From: Streptomyces sp. BA2
GTDB taxonomy: Bacteria; Actinomycetota; Actinomycetes; Streptomycetales; Streptomycetaceae
NCBI RefSeq assembly: GCF_009769735.1
Contig: NZ_WSRO01000002.1
Location: 4,228,001-4,292,000, forward strand
DNA: 64,000 bases
Direction: 5' to 3'
The position numbers were made by a program, and so were the translations under genes. The notes under the pieces are model-generated. The model saw only the letters and a program-made list of their open reading frames with translations, ran no database searches and had not been told where the DNA came from. This document shows positions 28,888-38,548 of the stretch, in pieces; positions within the stretch are counted from its first letter, which is position 1, and each line of letters starts with the position of its first letter.

Positions 28888-30429
28888 ATGTGCGAGGACG
28901 AACACCACCGGGCCAGACCCGCCAACACACCCCTGAACCGGCGCGGTCTGCTCGTGACGGGAGCAGCCGCCGCGCTTACGTTGAACAGCGTGAGCTTCGC
29001 GAGCGCCGCAGGGCGTGAATCCGGAAGTGACGACGAGACCAAGGTGGTGCGCGGCACGCTGCCCACCGGGTCGCCCGACTTCGTGTACCTCCCGGTCGAA
29101 GTCCCCGACGGCGTACGGGAGATCCACGTCGCGTACACCTACGAGAAGGTAACGGTCCCGGCGGGCACGCCGGGCAACGCGCTCGACATCGGCATCTTCG
29201 ACCAGCGCGGGACGGCCCTCGGCGGCAAGGGATTCCGGGGCTGGTCCGGCGGCGCGCGCACGGAGTTCTTCATCCGCGCCGACGACGCGACCCCCGGCTA
29301 CATCCCGGGCCCCGTCAAGGCGGGCACCTGGAACATCGCGCTCGGCCCCTACACCGTCGCACCCCAGGGCCTCCCCTACGAGGTCACGATCACCCTCAAG
29401 TACGGGGCACCCGGCAAGACGCCGAGGCCCGTCTACCCGCCGGAGCGGGCGAAGGGGCGGGGCCGCGCCTGGTACCGCGGCGACTGCCACCTGCATTCCT
29501 GGTACTCGGACGGCAGGCGCACCCCGGCCGAGATCGCGGCCCTCGCGCGCGCGGCCGGCCTCGACTTCATCAACTCCTCCGAGCACAACACGCACTCCGC
29601 GCACGCCCATTGGGCCGACGAGGCGGGCGACGACCTCCTCATCATGCTGGGCGAGGAGGTCACCACCCGTAACGGCCACCTGGTCGCCCTCGGCACGGAC
29701 CCCGGCACGTTCATCGACTGGCGCTACCGCGCCCGCGACAACCGCTTCGGCAAGTACGCCCGCGAGATCCGCGACGCGGGCGGTCTCGTCGTCCCCGCCC
29801 ATCCGCACGCCACCTGCATCGGCTGCAACTGGAAGTTCGGCTTCGGGGAAGCGGACGCTGTGGAGGTGTGGAACGGCGCGTACACCCCGGACGACGAGGT
29901 GTCGCTTGCCGACTGGGACAGCACCCTGGTCGCGGCCGTCCGCGGCCGCAAGCCCTGGATCCCGGCCATGGGCAACAGCGACGCCCACCGCGACCCCGAC
30001 CCCATCGGTACCCCGCAGACGGTGGTCCTCGCGGACGACCTGACCCGCGAGGCCATCCAGGCGGGCATCCGGGCAGGCCACAGCTACGTCGCCGAGACCA
30101 AGGACGTCACGCTCAAGTTCACCGCCACCGGCGGCAGGGGCAAGCAGGCGGGCATCGGCGAGCGCCTCTACGTCGAGCAGGACGCCCCGGTGACGATCCG
30201 CCTGGACGTCACGGGCGCCCCCGGCTGCACGATCCGCTTCGTCACGGACCAGGGCGTCCTCTTCACCAGCCCCGCCCTGCCCGCCTCCGGGACAGGCACG
30301 GCGGAATGGCGCACAACGCCGTCGTACGCCGCATACGTACGGGCCGAGATCCGCCACGCCCCGGTGACACCGGGCCTCCCGGGCCCACTGAGGGCCTTCA
30401 CGAACCCGGTGTTCCTGGGCCGGAGCTAA
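28888..30429 (+). CDS. CehA/McbA-type PHP-domain metallohydrolase, Tat-exported
   Basis: The product is 513 residues. The N-terminus has a twin-arginine signal (LNRRGLLVTGAAAALTLNSVSFASA). A beta-sandwich-like domain of about 150 residues precedes a PHP domain with a full set of metal-binding motifs: GDCHLHSWYSDG, SSEHNTHS, GEEVTTRNGH, PAHPH and GNSDAHRD. The family hydrolyses phosphoesters or carbamate-type esters outside the cytoplasm; the substrate is unknown. The ATG at 28888 follows GGGGAG. Confidence 0.85.
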   Translation: MCEDEHHRARPANTPLNRRGLLVTGAAAALTLNSVSFASAAGRESGSDDETKVVRGTLPTGSPDFVYLPVEVPDGVREIHVAYTYEKVTVPAGTPGNALDIGIFDQRGTALGGKGFRGWSGGARTEFFIRADDATPGYIPGPVKAGTWNIALGPYTVAPQGLPYEVTITLKYGAPGKTPRPVYPPERAKGRGRAWYRGDCHLHSWYSDGRRTPAEIAALARAAGLDFINSSEHNTHSAHAHWADEAGDDLLIMLGEEVTTRNGHLVALGTDPGTFIDWRYRARDNRFGKYAREIRDAGGLVVPAHPHATCIGCNWKFGFGEADAVEVWNGAYTPDDEVSLADWDSTLVAAVRGRKPWIPAMGNSDAHRDPDPIGTPQTVVLADDLTREAIQAGIRAGHSYVAETKDVTLKFTATGGRGKQAGIGERLYVEQDAPVTIRLDVTGAPGCTIRFVTDQGVLFTSPALPASGTGTAEWRTTPSYAAYVRAEIRHAPVTPGLPGPLRAFTNPVFLGRS

Positions 30430-30509
30430 GCCACCCCGGGGGCGGCGCGCAGGGGCAGCACCGACGTCCTTAGAGTCGAGGGCCAGCCCACACGCCAGGA
30501 GAGACCCCC

Positions 30510-31343
30510 ATGCCGTCCACAAGGCCCCGCGTCCTGTTCGTCACCGACCTCACCTACGAGGCGCGGGGCCGCCGGTACTGCGACGAGGACATTGCGCTCG
30601 CCTCCCGCCTGCGCGAGGACTTCGACACGGCGCTGTGCCACCCGCTGGACGCGGAGGCCCTGATGGACGCCTTCGACGCGGTGCTGATCCGCAACAGCGG
30701 CCCGGTCCTGAACTACCAGACGGCGTTCGACGCCTTCCGCACCCGGGCACTGGCCACCGGCGCGCGCGTCCACAACCACTTGACGGGCAGCGCGGACATG
30801 GCGGGCAAGCAGTACCTCGTCGACCTGACGGCGCAAGGCCACCCGGTGATCCCCACCGTCGACCGCCTGACGAACCTCGAAAGGCTCCCGGACACGGCCG
30901 AGTACGTGATCAAGCCCAAGCAGGGCGCGGACTCGATAGGCCTGAAGTTCCTGACCCGGGCCGAGCTGGAGAGCCACGTCGGCGCCGGGGACACGTTCCT
31001 CGTCCAACCCCGCATCGACTTCACGTACGAGGTGTCGTTCTACTTCATCGACGACACCTTCCAGTACGCCCTGCACGCACCGCACCCCGACAAGCGCTGG
31101 GTCCTGGAGCCCTACACTCCGACCCCCGCCGACCTGGCCTTCGCCCAGGGCTTCATCACCTGGAACACCGTCGACCACGGCATCCAACGCGTCGACGCCT
31201 GCCGCACCCGCTCCGGAGAACTGCTCCTGGTCGAACTGGAAGACCTCAACCCGTACCTGTCCCTGGACCTCATCCCCCAGGAAGACCGCGACGCCTTCAT
31301 CACCAACCTGAAGGCGTCGCTGCGGGGGCTGCTTGCGGGCTGA
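30510..31343 (+). CDS. ATP-grasp-like protein
   Basis: The product is 277 residues with AGGAGAG before the ATG. An N-terminal pre-ATP-grasp fold (RVLFVTDLTYEARGRRYCDEDIALA) is followed by YVIKPKQGADSIGLKFL and the late LLLVELEDLNPYLSLDL, the usual ATP-lysine and metal-carboxylate positions of glutathione-synthetase-like ATP-grasp enzymes. The protein is shorter than RimK or GshB. It may ligate an amino acid or act in a small peptide pathway, but no partner gene is nearby. Confidence 0.68.
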   Translation: MPSTRPRVLFVTDLTYEARGRRYCDEDIALASRLREDFDTALCHPLDAEALMDAFDAVLIRNSGPVLNYQTAFDAFRTRALATGARVHNHLTGSADMAGKQYLVDLTAQGHPVIPTVDRLTNLERLPDTAEYVIKPKQGADSIGLKFLTRAELESHVGAGDTFLVQPRIDFTYEVSFYFIDDTFQYALHAPHPDKRWVLEPYTPTPADLAFAQGFITWNTVDHGIQRVDACRTRSGELLLVELEDLNPYLSLDLIPQEDRDAFITNLKASLRGLLAG

Positions 31344-31353
31344 GGGGCAAGCG

Positions 31354-32913
31354 TCAGTCCGCGACGACCAGCGCAGGCGTGTCCCTCTTCAGGATCTCGC
31401 CCCGGAAGAACGCCGGGCTCTTGCGGCCCATCACCAGCATGATCACCACGCCGAGCAGCAGCAGGCCCACGCCGATCACGAAGACCGAGCCGACGCCGAA
31501 GACGGAGGAGCCGCTGCCGTAGGCGGGGTTCCACATGTCGATCAGGGTCTTGGTGAAGACGCCGGTCAGGAGGATGCCGCCGAGGACCGGCAGCAGGGCC
31601 TTGAAGACGAAGTCCCTGACCGAGTTGAAGAGCTCCCGGCGGAAGTACCAGGTGCAGGCGAAGGCCGTCAGCGCGTAGTAGAAGCAGATCATGAGGCCGA
31701 GCGCGTAGATCGTGTCGACCAGGACGTGCTCGGAGACCAGCGTCATGACCGTGTAGAAGACCGCGGTCGCGACGCCTGCCGTGACCGTCGCGCGGCCCGG
31801 CGTCTTGAAGCGCGGGTGGACGCGTGCGAACGACGGCGGGAGCGCCTCGTACGAGGACATGGCGAGGACCGTGCGGGCCACCGGGATGAACGTCGTCTGC
31901 AGGCTCGCGGCGGCCGACGCGAGGACCGCGACGAAGAGCAGGACGCCGAGGGTCGGGCCCATCACGGGGCCCGCGAGGACGGCGAAGACGTTGTCGGAGG
32001 TGTCGGGGTTGGCGAGGCCGAGGCCCTTGGTGCCCGCGCCCACCACCATCTGCGCGGCGACGGCCGTCGCGAGGTAGGAGCCGACGAGGACCACCATCGC
32101 GATGAGCGCGGCGCGGCCGGGGGTCTTGTCGCTGCCGGTCGTCTCCTCATTGGCGGCCAGGCATGCGTCCCAGCCCCAGTAGATGAAGATCGCGAGCGAG
32201 AGGCCCGCCGTGAAGGAGGAGAACGACTTCACCGCGAACGGATTCAGCCACGACCAGGAGAAGTCCTGCGAGAGGGGGAACTCCGCACTGCCCGCCTTCT
32301 GGAAGGCCATCACCACGAAGACCGCGAGGACGACCAGCTGAAGCCCCACCAGCGCGTACTGCACGCCCTTGGTCGCCGTCATCCCCCGATAGCTGATCGC
32401 CGTCGCCGCGGCGATCAGGGCCAGGCACGTGACGATGTGGACGGCCTTGTTGTCGTCGAGGGCCGCCACCGAGTCGCTGCTCGTGATCTCGCCCGCCAGG
32501 AGCCAGAAGTACGAGGTCGCCACGCCTGCCAGGTTCGACAGGACGATGATCGTGGCGATGACGAGGCCCCAGCCGCACATCCAGCCGATCCGCGGCCCGA
32601 AGGCCTTGACCGTCCAGGTGAAGGAGGTGCCGCAGTCCGGCATGGCCTTGTTGAGCTCGCGGTAGGCGAAGGCCACCAGGAGCATCGGCAGGAAGCCCGC
32701 GAGGAAGACCGCGGGCATGGCCAGGCCGACCTCGCCGGCCGTGGAGCCGAGGGTCGACGTCAGGCAGTAGACGGGGGCGACGGTGGAGATGCCGATGACG
32801 GCGCTGCCCATGAGGCCGACGGAGTTACCGCCGAGCCCTTTGGCGCGTACGCCCCCGTCGGGGGCGCCGCTTACCGTGTCTCCGGCCTGGGGCCGTACGT
32901 CCAACTGGGTCAT
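31354..32913 (-). CDS. APC-superfamily amino acid permease
   Basis: The product is 519 residues from the ATG at 32913; a GTG at 32943 is less likely because it lies within a dyad. About 12-13 membrane segments are seen, with the APC start VGLMGSAVIGISTVAPVYCLTSTLG, the mid-protein FIYWGWDACLAANEETTGSDKTPGRAA and the later SLQTTFIPVARTVLAMSSYEALPPSFARVHPRFKTP. It imports amino acids or related amines by proton symport; the substrate is not readable. A dyad at 32944-32966 lies just upstream. Confidence 0.85.
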   Translation of the reverse strand: MTQLDVRPQAGDTVSGAPDGGVRAKGLGGNSVGLMGSAVIGISTVAPVYCLTSTLGSTAGEVGLAMPAVFLAGFLPMLLVAFAYRELNKAMPDCGTSFTWTVKAFGPRIGWMCGWGLVIATIIVLSNLAGVATSYFWLLAGEITSSDSVAALDDNKAVHIVTCLALIAAATAISYRGMTATKGVQYALVGLQLVVLAVFVVMAFQKAGSAEFPLSQDFSWSWLNPFAVKSFSSFTAGLSLAIFIYWGWDACLAANEETTGSDKTPGRAALIAMVVLVGSYLATAVAAQMVVGAGTKGLGLANPDTSDNVFAVLAGPVMGPTLGVLLFVAVLASAAASLQTTFIPVARTVLAMSSYEALPPSFARVHPRFKTPGRATVTAGVATAVFYTVMTLVSEHVLVDTIYALGLMICFYYALTAFACTWYFRRELFNSVRDFVFKALLPVLGGILLTGVFTKTLIDMWNPAYGSGSSVFGVGSVFVIGVGLLLLGVVIMLVMGRKSPAFFRGEILKRDTPALVVAD

Positions 32914-32943
32914 GAACAGGACGTTAAGGGCTGCGGTTTCCAC

Positions 32944-32966
32944 ATGCGGAGGATTGACGTCCGCAT
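32944..32966 (-). promoter_or_regulatory. Inverted repeat upstream of the permease gene
   Basis: ATGCGGA-N9-TCCGCAT has perfect 7-bp arms and lies 31 bp before the permease start, in a 259-bp region that is relatively AT-rich. It is a candidate operator. Confidence 0.45.
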
Positions 32967-33172
32967 CTCTCGTCTTGTAATCGATGGAGGAATCAGGTCA
33001 GCCGCCATTGATTGCTTGATCGCTCAACCGAAACGGCTATCCATTGCCAGGCAAAAGCCAGACCGTCCGGTATGCGGGAACCGCAGCCCTGTCCGTTTTG
33101 CCCCAGTTCAAAATTTTCCCGAGCGTCTTTCCGCATTCCACATATCGGACTTCTCTCCGGCTTTCCGAGCGC

Positions 33173-34645
33173 TCACCCCGGCCACACGATCGACTGCAGC
33201 TCGCTGTACGCGTGCAGCGCGTACGAGCCCACGTCCCGGCCCACCCCGCTCTTCTTGAACCCTCCGAACGGCGCCTCCATGTTCCGGCCGATCGTGTTCA
33301 CGCCGACCCCACCCGCGCGCAGCCGCCGCGCGACCCGGAAGGCGCGGGCCACGTCGCCCGACCAGACGTAGTCGAGGAGGCCGTAGTCGCTGTCGTTGGC
33401 CAGGGCGATGCCTTCCTCCTCGTCCTCGAAGGGGACCACCACCACGACCGGGCCGAAGATCTCCTCCCGGACGACCCTCATGTCGTTCGTGCAGTCCGCG
33501 AGCAGCGTCGGGGCGACGTAGAAGCCCCTCTCGAACGAGGCCGGGCGCTCGCCGCCCGCGACGACCCGCGCGCCTTCCTTCCGCCCCAGCTCCACGTACG
33601 ACTCGATGCGGTCCCGGTGCGCCGCCGAGATCACCGGGCCGACGATCGTCCCCTTCTCCCGCGGATCCCCGACCTTCATGTAACCGATGTACTGCTTCAG
33701 CTTCTCGATCAGGTCGTCGTGGACCGCGCGATGCGCGATCACCCTCGTCGGGGCCGTGCAGATCTGGCCGCTGTAGAAGGAGAACGTCGTCCCGATCCCC
33801 GCCACCGCCGAGTCCAGGTCCGCGTCCTCGAAGACGAGCGCGGCGCCCTTGCCGCCCAGCTCCATCAGCTGGCGTTTCATGTCGCGGCCGCACACCTCGG
33901 CGATCCGCTGCCCCACCGACGTCGAACCGGTGAAGCTCACCATGTCGACGTCCCGAGAGTCCACGGCCGCCTCGCCCACCTCGGGGCGCGCCCCGCTCAC
34001 CACGTTCACCACTCCCGGCGGCGCTCCCGCCTCCTCAAGCGCGGCCGCCATCCGGTACACCGACAGCGGATCCTGCGGGGCGGGCTTCACCAGGACCGTG
34101 TTTCCCATGGCCAGGGCGGGTGCCACCTTGCCCGCGGGGTTGGCCCACGGGTTGTTGTACGAGGTGATGCAGGTGACGACACCCACCGGCTGGCGGACGG
34201 TGAGCGCCCCCACGACGCCCGCCTTCCCCATGGGTCCTGCCTCGTTGATCTGCGGGGGCAGGCCGGTCTCCACCGGCTCCAGTGCGCCTTTCGCGTACCG
34301 CTTGAAGCGCGCCACCGCCACCGCGACCTGCATACCCCGCGCCGTCCCGGTCGTCGCGCCGCTCTCGGCCTGCGCGAGTTCCGCGTACGGGGCGAAGTCG
34401 CGCTCCATGATCTGCGCGGCACGGTCCAGGACCGTGGCCCGCTCCTCGGGTGTCGTACGCGACCAGGTGGCGAAGGCCTCGCGGGCGGCGCCGGCAGCCG
34501 CGTGCACCTGCTCGCGGCTCGCCTCGGGGGCGAGGCCGACGACTCCTTCGGTAGCCGGATTGACGACCTCGTAGTGACCACCGCCGGGTTCGATCCACTC
34601 ACCGCCGATGAACAGCCGTTGCCCGCCCGCGAGTTGGTCACTCAC
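33173..34645 (-). CDS. Aldehyde dehydrogenase (NAD(P)+-dependent)
   Basis: The product is 490 residues. The GTG start at 34645 overlaps the upstream stop as GTGA, giving translational coupling. Family motifs are present: ITSYNNPWANPAGKVAPALAMGNTVLVKPA for the fold, FTGSTSVGQRI, the general base Glu in MELGGKG, the nucleophile Cys in GQICTAPTR, and EEIFGPV. It oxidises an aldehyde to an acid. As the last gene of the LLM/D-aminoacylase/ALDH run starting at 37607, it could process the aldehyde released by the oxygenase. Confidence 0.93.
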   Translation of the reverse strand: MSDQLAGGQRLFIGGEWIEPGGGHYEVVNPATEGVVGLAPEASREQVHAAAGAAREAFATWSRTTPEERATVLDRAAQIMERDFAPYAELAQAESGATTGTARGMQVAVAVARFKRYAKGALEPVETGLPPQINEAGPMGKAGVVGALTVRQPVGVVTCITSYNNPWANPAGKVAPALAMGNTVLVKPAPQDPLSVYRMAAALEEAGAPPGVVNVVSGARPEVGEAAVDSRDVDMVSFTGSTSVGQRIAEVCGRDMKRQLMELGGKGAALVFEDADLDSAVAGIGTTFSFYSGQICTAPTRVIAHRAVHDDLIEKLKQYIGYMKVGDPREKGTIVGPVISAAHRDRIESYVELGRKEGARVVAGGERPASFERGFYVAPTLLADCTNDMRVVREEIFGPVVVVVPFEDEEEGIALANDSDYGLLDYVWSGDVARAFRVARRLRAGGVGVNTIGRNMEAPFGGFKKSGVGRDVGSYALHAYSELQSIVWPG

Positions 34646-36381
34646 TTGGTGCTCACCGTCCTGGTGTCACGGCCCGACCGGAGCACCGTGCCGGGCGTCG
34701 CGCCCGTCACGCGGTCCTCACGGATGGCTTCGACTCCGTTGACCCACACGGCCTCGACGCCGATGGCCTTGGAGTCGAGGCGGGGGCTGTCGCCGGGCAG
34801 GTCGTGCACCAGCGTGGCCTTGCCCGCGTCGATGCGCTCGGGGTCGAAGAGGACGAGGTCGGCGTGGAAGCCCTCCTCGATGCGGCCCCGCTCCCGCAGC
34901 CCGAAGAGCCGCGCGGGATCGTCGGTGAGCATCTTCACCGCCTGCTCGAGGCCGACCAGCTTGCGGCCCCGCAGGCAGTCCCCGATGAACCGGGTCGTGT
35001 ACGGGGCGCCGCACATCCGGTCCAGGTGCGCGCCCGCGTCGGAGCCGCCCAGCATGACGTCCTCGTGCTGCCAGGTCTCCTGGCGCAGGGCCCACGAGTC
35101 GGGGTCGTTGTCGGAGGGCATCGGCCACAGGACCGTACGCAGGTCGTCGTTGGCGCAGACCTCGACGAGGCACTGGAAGGGCTCCTGCGCGCGCTCGGCG
35201 GCGATGTCACCGACGACACGGCCGGTGAGGCCTTCGTTCTCCTTGGAGTACGTGTCCCCGATGACGTACCGGTCGAAGTGCGTGAGCCGCCGGAAGACCC
35301 CGGCCTCCTTGCTGTCGGCGCGCCGCAGCATCTCGCCCCGGACGTCCGGGTCGCGGAGCTTGGCGATGCGCTCGGGAACGGGGAGGCCGAGCACGTCTCC
35401 CCACCCGGGGATCAGGTTCAGCGCGCAGAAGGTGCCGAGCGACATGTTCATCGGGGTGAGGATCGGCATCGTCAGTGCCACGATCCGGCCACCGGCCTTG
35501 CGGGCGCGCTCGCTGGGGATCAGCTGGCGTGGCACGCGCTCGGGCACGGCGGCGTCGATGGTGAGGACGTTCCAGTTGAGCGGCCGGCCCGCGGCGGCAC
35601 TCATCTCCACGAACAGATCGATCTCGTCGTCGCTGAACTGATCCAGGCAGCCCGCGACGATCGCCTCCAGCTGCGTGCCCTCGTGCTCGGCGACGGCCCG
35701 GCTGAGCGCGAGCAGCTCGTCGGGCTTCGCGTGCCGGGATGCCACCGGCTGCCCGTCGCCGTCCGAGTGTGTGGACGACTGCGTGGTGGAGAGCCCCCAG
35801 GCGCCGGCATCCATGGCGTCGTGGAAGAGCCGCAGCATCTCGTCGAGCTGCTCAGGGGTCGGCTGCCCGCCGACCGCGTCCGCGCCCATGACGTACCGTC
35901 GCAGAGCGCAATGCCCCACCATGAAACCGGCGTTGACCGCGACCCGCCCCTCCAGGGCGTCGAGATATTCGCCGAACGAGTTCCACGACCAGGGCGCACC
36001 CTCTTCGAGTGCCACCAGCGACATGCCCTCAACCTTGGACATCATCCGCCGGGTGTAGTCGGCGTCCTCGGGGCGCGCGGGGTTCAGGGGCGCGAGGGTG
36101 AAGCCGCAGTTGCCACCGGCGACGGTCGTCACCCCGTGGTTCAGGGAAGGGGTCGCGTAGGGGTCCCAGAAGAGCTGGGCGTCGTAGTGGGTGTGCGGGT
36201 CGACGAATCCGGGGGCCAGGACGCGCCCTCGGGCGTCCTCGCTGGTCGTGGCGGGCTCGGTGACGGTGCCGGGTTCGGCGATGACGGCGATGCGCCCGCC
36301 CCGGATACCTACGTCGGCAACGCGTGCGGGGGCGCCGGTTCCGTCGACTACGGTCGCGCCCTTGATGAGGTGGTCGAGCAT
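34642..36381 (-). CDS. D-aminoacylase-like amidohydrolase
   Basis: The product is 579 residues. Metal motifs of the D-aminoacylase/dihydroorotase-like superfamily are present: D-P-H63-T-H65-YD, Cys in GGNCGFTL (C92), GHCALRR, and the final GGSDAGAHLD. The family hydrolyses N-acyl amino acids or other cyclic amides. The surrounding oxygenase and aldehyde dehydrogenase genes suggest another amide or lactam-like substrate. A 98-bp gap with a strong hairpin separates it from the upstream LLM gene. Confidence 0.85.
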   Translation of the reverse strand: MLDHLIKGATVVDGTGAPARVADVGIRGGRIAVIAEPGTVTEPATTSEDARGRVLAPGFVDPHTHYDAQLFWDPYATPSLNHGVTTVAGGNCGFTLAPLNPARPEDADYTRRMMSKVEGMSLVALEEGAPWSWNSFGEYLDALEGRVAVNAGFMVGHCALRRYVMGADAVGGQPTPEQLDEMLRLFHDAMDAGAWGLSTTQSSTHSDGDGQPVASRHAKPDELLALSRAVAEHEGTQLEAIVAGCLDQFSDDEIDLFVEMSAAAGRPLNWNVLTIDAAVPERVPRQLIPSERARKAGGRIVALTMPILTPMNMSLGTFCALNLIPGWGDVLGLPVPERIAKLRDPDVRGEMLRRADSKEAGVFRRLTHFDRYVIGDTYSKENEGLTGRVVGDIAAERAQEPFQCLVEVCANDDLRTVLWPMPSDNDPDSWALRQETWQHEDVMLGGSDAGAHLDRMCGAPYTTRFIGDCLRGRKLVGLEQAVKMLTDDPARLFGLRERGRIEEGFHADLVLFDPERIDAGKATLVHDLPGDSPRLDSKAIGVEAVWVNGVEAIREDRVTGATPGTVLRSGRDTRTVSTK

Positions 36382-36434
36382 GACGAGGTCGTCCCCCTTG
36401 ACGATGGTTTTCGGTGCGGAGTTGGCCCGAAGGA

Positions 36435-36470
36435 CGCCCCGGCCTCCGTCCGGGAGGGGAAGCCGGGGCG
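36435..36470 (-). terminator. Hairpin between the LLM and D-aminoacylase genes
   Basis: There are perfect 9-bp arms CGCCCCGGC / GCCGGGGCG with an inner CCTCC/GGAGG pairing. It could attenuate readthrough from the upstream LLM gene into the next two genes. Confidence 0.55.
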
Positions 36471-36479
36471 GTCAGAGGC

Positions 36480-37607
36480 TCACGCCCCGGCGGACTGCCG
36501 GAAGCGCGAGGTCCGGTGAACGGGATCCGTGTCGATCTTCGGAATCACGTGCTCACCGATCAGCTTGATCGTGTTCTTCGTGTCCTCGGGGGAAATCCCG
36601 ATCGGCAGCCCGAAGCTGAGCTGATCCGCCCCCGCCTGCTCCCACCGCTTGCACTGCGTGAGCACCTCGTCCGGGTCCCCGCAGATCATCAGTTCCTCGG
36701 CGATGAGCAGCTCGATGATCTCCTCGGTGTACTCGGGGAGAAGCTCGGGCCACTGGGGGATGCCCTCGGGGCGGGGGAAGGTGTCGTGATACCGGAACAG
36801 CAAGGACTGCAGATAGTTGAGCCCGCCGCTGACGGCGATCTCCACGGCCTTCTTGTGCGTCTCCGCGCAGATCGCCGTCGAGGTCACCATGACGTTGTCG
36901 TTGACGAAGTCACCGACCGGCTCGGCTTCCTTCACGGCCGTCTTGTACGAGTCGAGGACCCACTCCATGTCGGAGACCTTCTGGACGCTGAAGCCCAGCA
37001 CCCCGAGCCCCTTCTTGCCCGCCATCGCATACGAAGGGGGGGACCCGGCGGCGTACCACATGGCCGGGTGCGACTTCCCGTACGGCTTGGGCAGGATCTT
37101 GCGGGGCGGCAGCGACCAGTGTTTGCCCTGGAAGCCGACGTACTCGTCCTGGAGCCACATCTTGGGGAACTCGGCGATGGTCTCTTCCCAGAGTTCCTTG
37201 GTGTGGTTCATGTCGGTGATGCCCGGCATGAAGCCGAGTATCTCGTGCGACCCGGCGCCGCGCCCGGACCCGAACTCGAAGCGTCCTTCGGAGAGATGGT
37301 CGAGCATGGCGACCTTCTCGGCGACCTTGACCGGGTGATTCACCGGGGCGAGGGGGTTGAAGATTCCGGAGCCCAGGTGGATGCGGTCGGTCGCGTGGGC
37401 GAGATAGCCGAGGAAGACGTCGTTGGCGGAGAGGTGCGAGTACTCCTCCAGGAAGTGGTGCTCGGAGGCCCAGGCGTACTTGAAGCCGGACTTGTCCGCC
37501 TGGATGACGTACTCGGTCTCCTCGATGAGTGCCTTGTGCTCGGCTTCGGGGTCGACCTTGGCCCGCTTGGCGGGCACGTATCCCTGTACAAAGAGACCGA
37601 ATTCCAA
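36480..37607 (-). CDS. LLM-class flavin-dependent monooxygenase
   Basis: The product is 375 residues. A bacterial-luciferase-like TIM barrel is seen: MEFGLFVQGYVP, YAWASEHHFLEEYSHLSANDVFLGYLAHATDRIHLGSGIFNPLAPVNHPVKVAEKVAMLDHLSEGRFEFGSGRGAG. The start codon must be TTG at 37607, since an in-frame stop lies three codons upstream at 37614-37616. No clear ribosome site is visible. The perfect operator B ends 26 bp upstream. The family uses FMNH2 or F420 to oxygenate or oxidise small substrates. Confidence 0.88.
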   Translation of the reverse strand: MEFGLFVQGYVPAKRAKVDPEAEHKALIEETEYVIQADKSGFKYAWASEHHFLEEYSHLSANDVFLGYLAHATDRIHLGSGIFNPLAPVNHPVKVAEKVAMLDHLSEGRFEFGSGRGAGSHEILGFMPGITDMNHTKELWEETIAEFPKMWLQDEYVGFQGKHWSLPPRKILPKPYGKSHPAMWYAAGSPPSYAMAGKKGLGVLGFSVQKVSDMEWVLDSYKTAVKEAEPVGDFVNDNVMVTSTAICAETHKKAVEIAVSGGLNYLQSLLFRYHDTFPRPEGIPQWPELLPEYTEEIIELLIAEELMICGDPDEVLTQCKRWEQAGADQLSFGLPIGISPEDTKNTIKLIGEHVIPKIDTDPVHRTSRFRQSAGA

Positions 37608-37632
37608 GGAGGTTCACCATCCTCGTGAGTTT

Positions 37633-37647
37633 CTGACGAACCGTCAG
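37633..37647 (-). promoter_or_regulatory. Operator B, CTGACG-AAC-CGTCAG (perfect)
   Basis: A perfect 15-bp copy of the recurring palindrome lies 26 bp before the TTG start of the LLM gene that heads the LLM/D-aminoacylase/ALDH run. Confidence 0.78.
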
Positions 37648-37701
37648 ATCTTGATGAGGTCGACTGTTCCACCGGCCGGGTGGAGCGTCAATACCTGATA
37701 C

Positions 37702-37716
37702 CTGATACGCCGTCAG
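37702..37716 (-). promoter_or_regulatory. Degenerate operator C, CTGATA-CGC-CGTCAG
   Basis: Ten of the 12 arm positions match. It overlaps the stop codon of the SDR gene, 55 bp from operator B. It may be an auxiliary site or chance. Confidence 0.3.
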
Positions 37717-38498
37717 ACGATGCTGACCCCCGCGAGCCACCCTCCGTCGATGACGAACGGCTGCCCGGTGATGTACGCCGAGTCGTCTCCGGTCAGGAAG
37801 AGCGCGAGCGCGGCCACCTCCTCGGGCCTGCCGATCCGCCCGAGCGGCACGAGCTTCTTGTAGAGCTCGGCGACCGCCTCCCGCGCCTCGGTGGGGTCGG
37901 CGGTCGGGTCGAGCTGCGCGGGGTTGGTCATCGGGGTGTCGACGGCTCCCGGGCAGACGGCGTTGACGCGGATGTTCTTGGCGGCGAGCTCCATCGCGGC
38001 GACACGGGTGAGCCCGAGGATGGCGTGCTTGGTCGCGGCGTAGGCGCCGACGTACGCCATGCCCGTCATCGCCGTGTACGAGGCGGTGTTCACGATGGTC
38101 CCGCCGCCGGCGGCCTCGATCTCGGGCGCGACACTGCGGATGCCGAGGAAGCAGCCGATCTGATTGACCTGGATGACCTGCTGAAACTCTTCGAGCGGGG
38201 TGCTGACGAGTTCGTTGAAGCGCAGGATCCCGGCGTTGTTGACCAGGCCGTCGATCTTCCCGAAGGCGTCCTTGGCGGCGTCGACCGCCGCGCTCCAGTC
38301 GGCTTCCCGGCCGACGTCGAGGTGGACGTACTTGGCCACGTCACCGCCGAGTTCCTTGGCCAGGGCCTCGCCCTGGTCGTCGAGGACGTCGCCGATGACG
38401 ACCCGCGCGCCCTCGGCGGCGAAGAGCCGCGCCTCCTGCTCGCCCTGCCCGCGCGCCGCACCGGTGACGATGACGACGCGCCCGTCCAGCTTGCCCAT
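37713..38498 (-). CDS. SDR oxidoreductase, 3-alpha/20-beta-hydroxysteroid dehydrogenase-like
   Basis: The product is 261 residues, and AAGGAG sits before the ATG at 38498. It is a classical NAD-type [11 protein letters not shown] (residues 12-19), D37 after the second strand (NAD preference), NNAG at 87-90, and S140, Y153, K157. The opening 110 residues resemble the Streptomyces 3-alpha,20-beta-hydroxysteroid dehydrogenase pattern ([16 protein letters not shown], then [12 protein letters not shown]). The true substrate is unknown. It follows the LLM gene at 39508 by 50 bp and is probably cotranscribed from operators D/E. Confidence 0.88.
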   Translation of the reverse strand: MGKLDGRVVIVTGAARGQGEQEARLFAAEGARVVIGDVLDDQGEALAKELGGDVAKYVHLDVGREADWSAAVDAAKDAFGKIDGLVNNAGILRFNELVSTPLEEFQQVIQVNQIGCFLGIRSVAPEIEAAGGGTIVNTASYTAMTGMAYVGAYAATKHAILGLTRVAAMELAAKNIRVNAVCPGAVDTPMTNPAQLDPTADPTEAREAVAELYKKLVPLGRIGRPEEVAALALFLTGDDSAYITGQPFVIDGGWLAGVSIV

Positions 38499-38548
38499 AC
38501 GAGTCTCCTTGCGTGAGGTCAGAGGGGTACGAGGGGGTGCCCGGGGTC

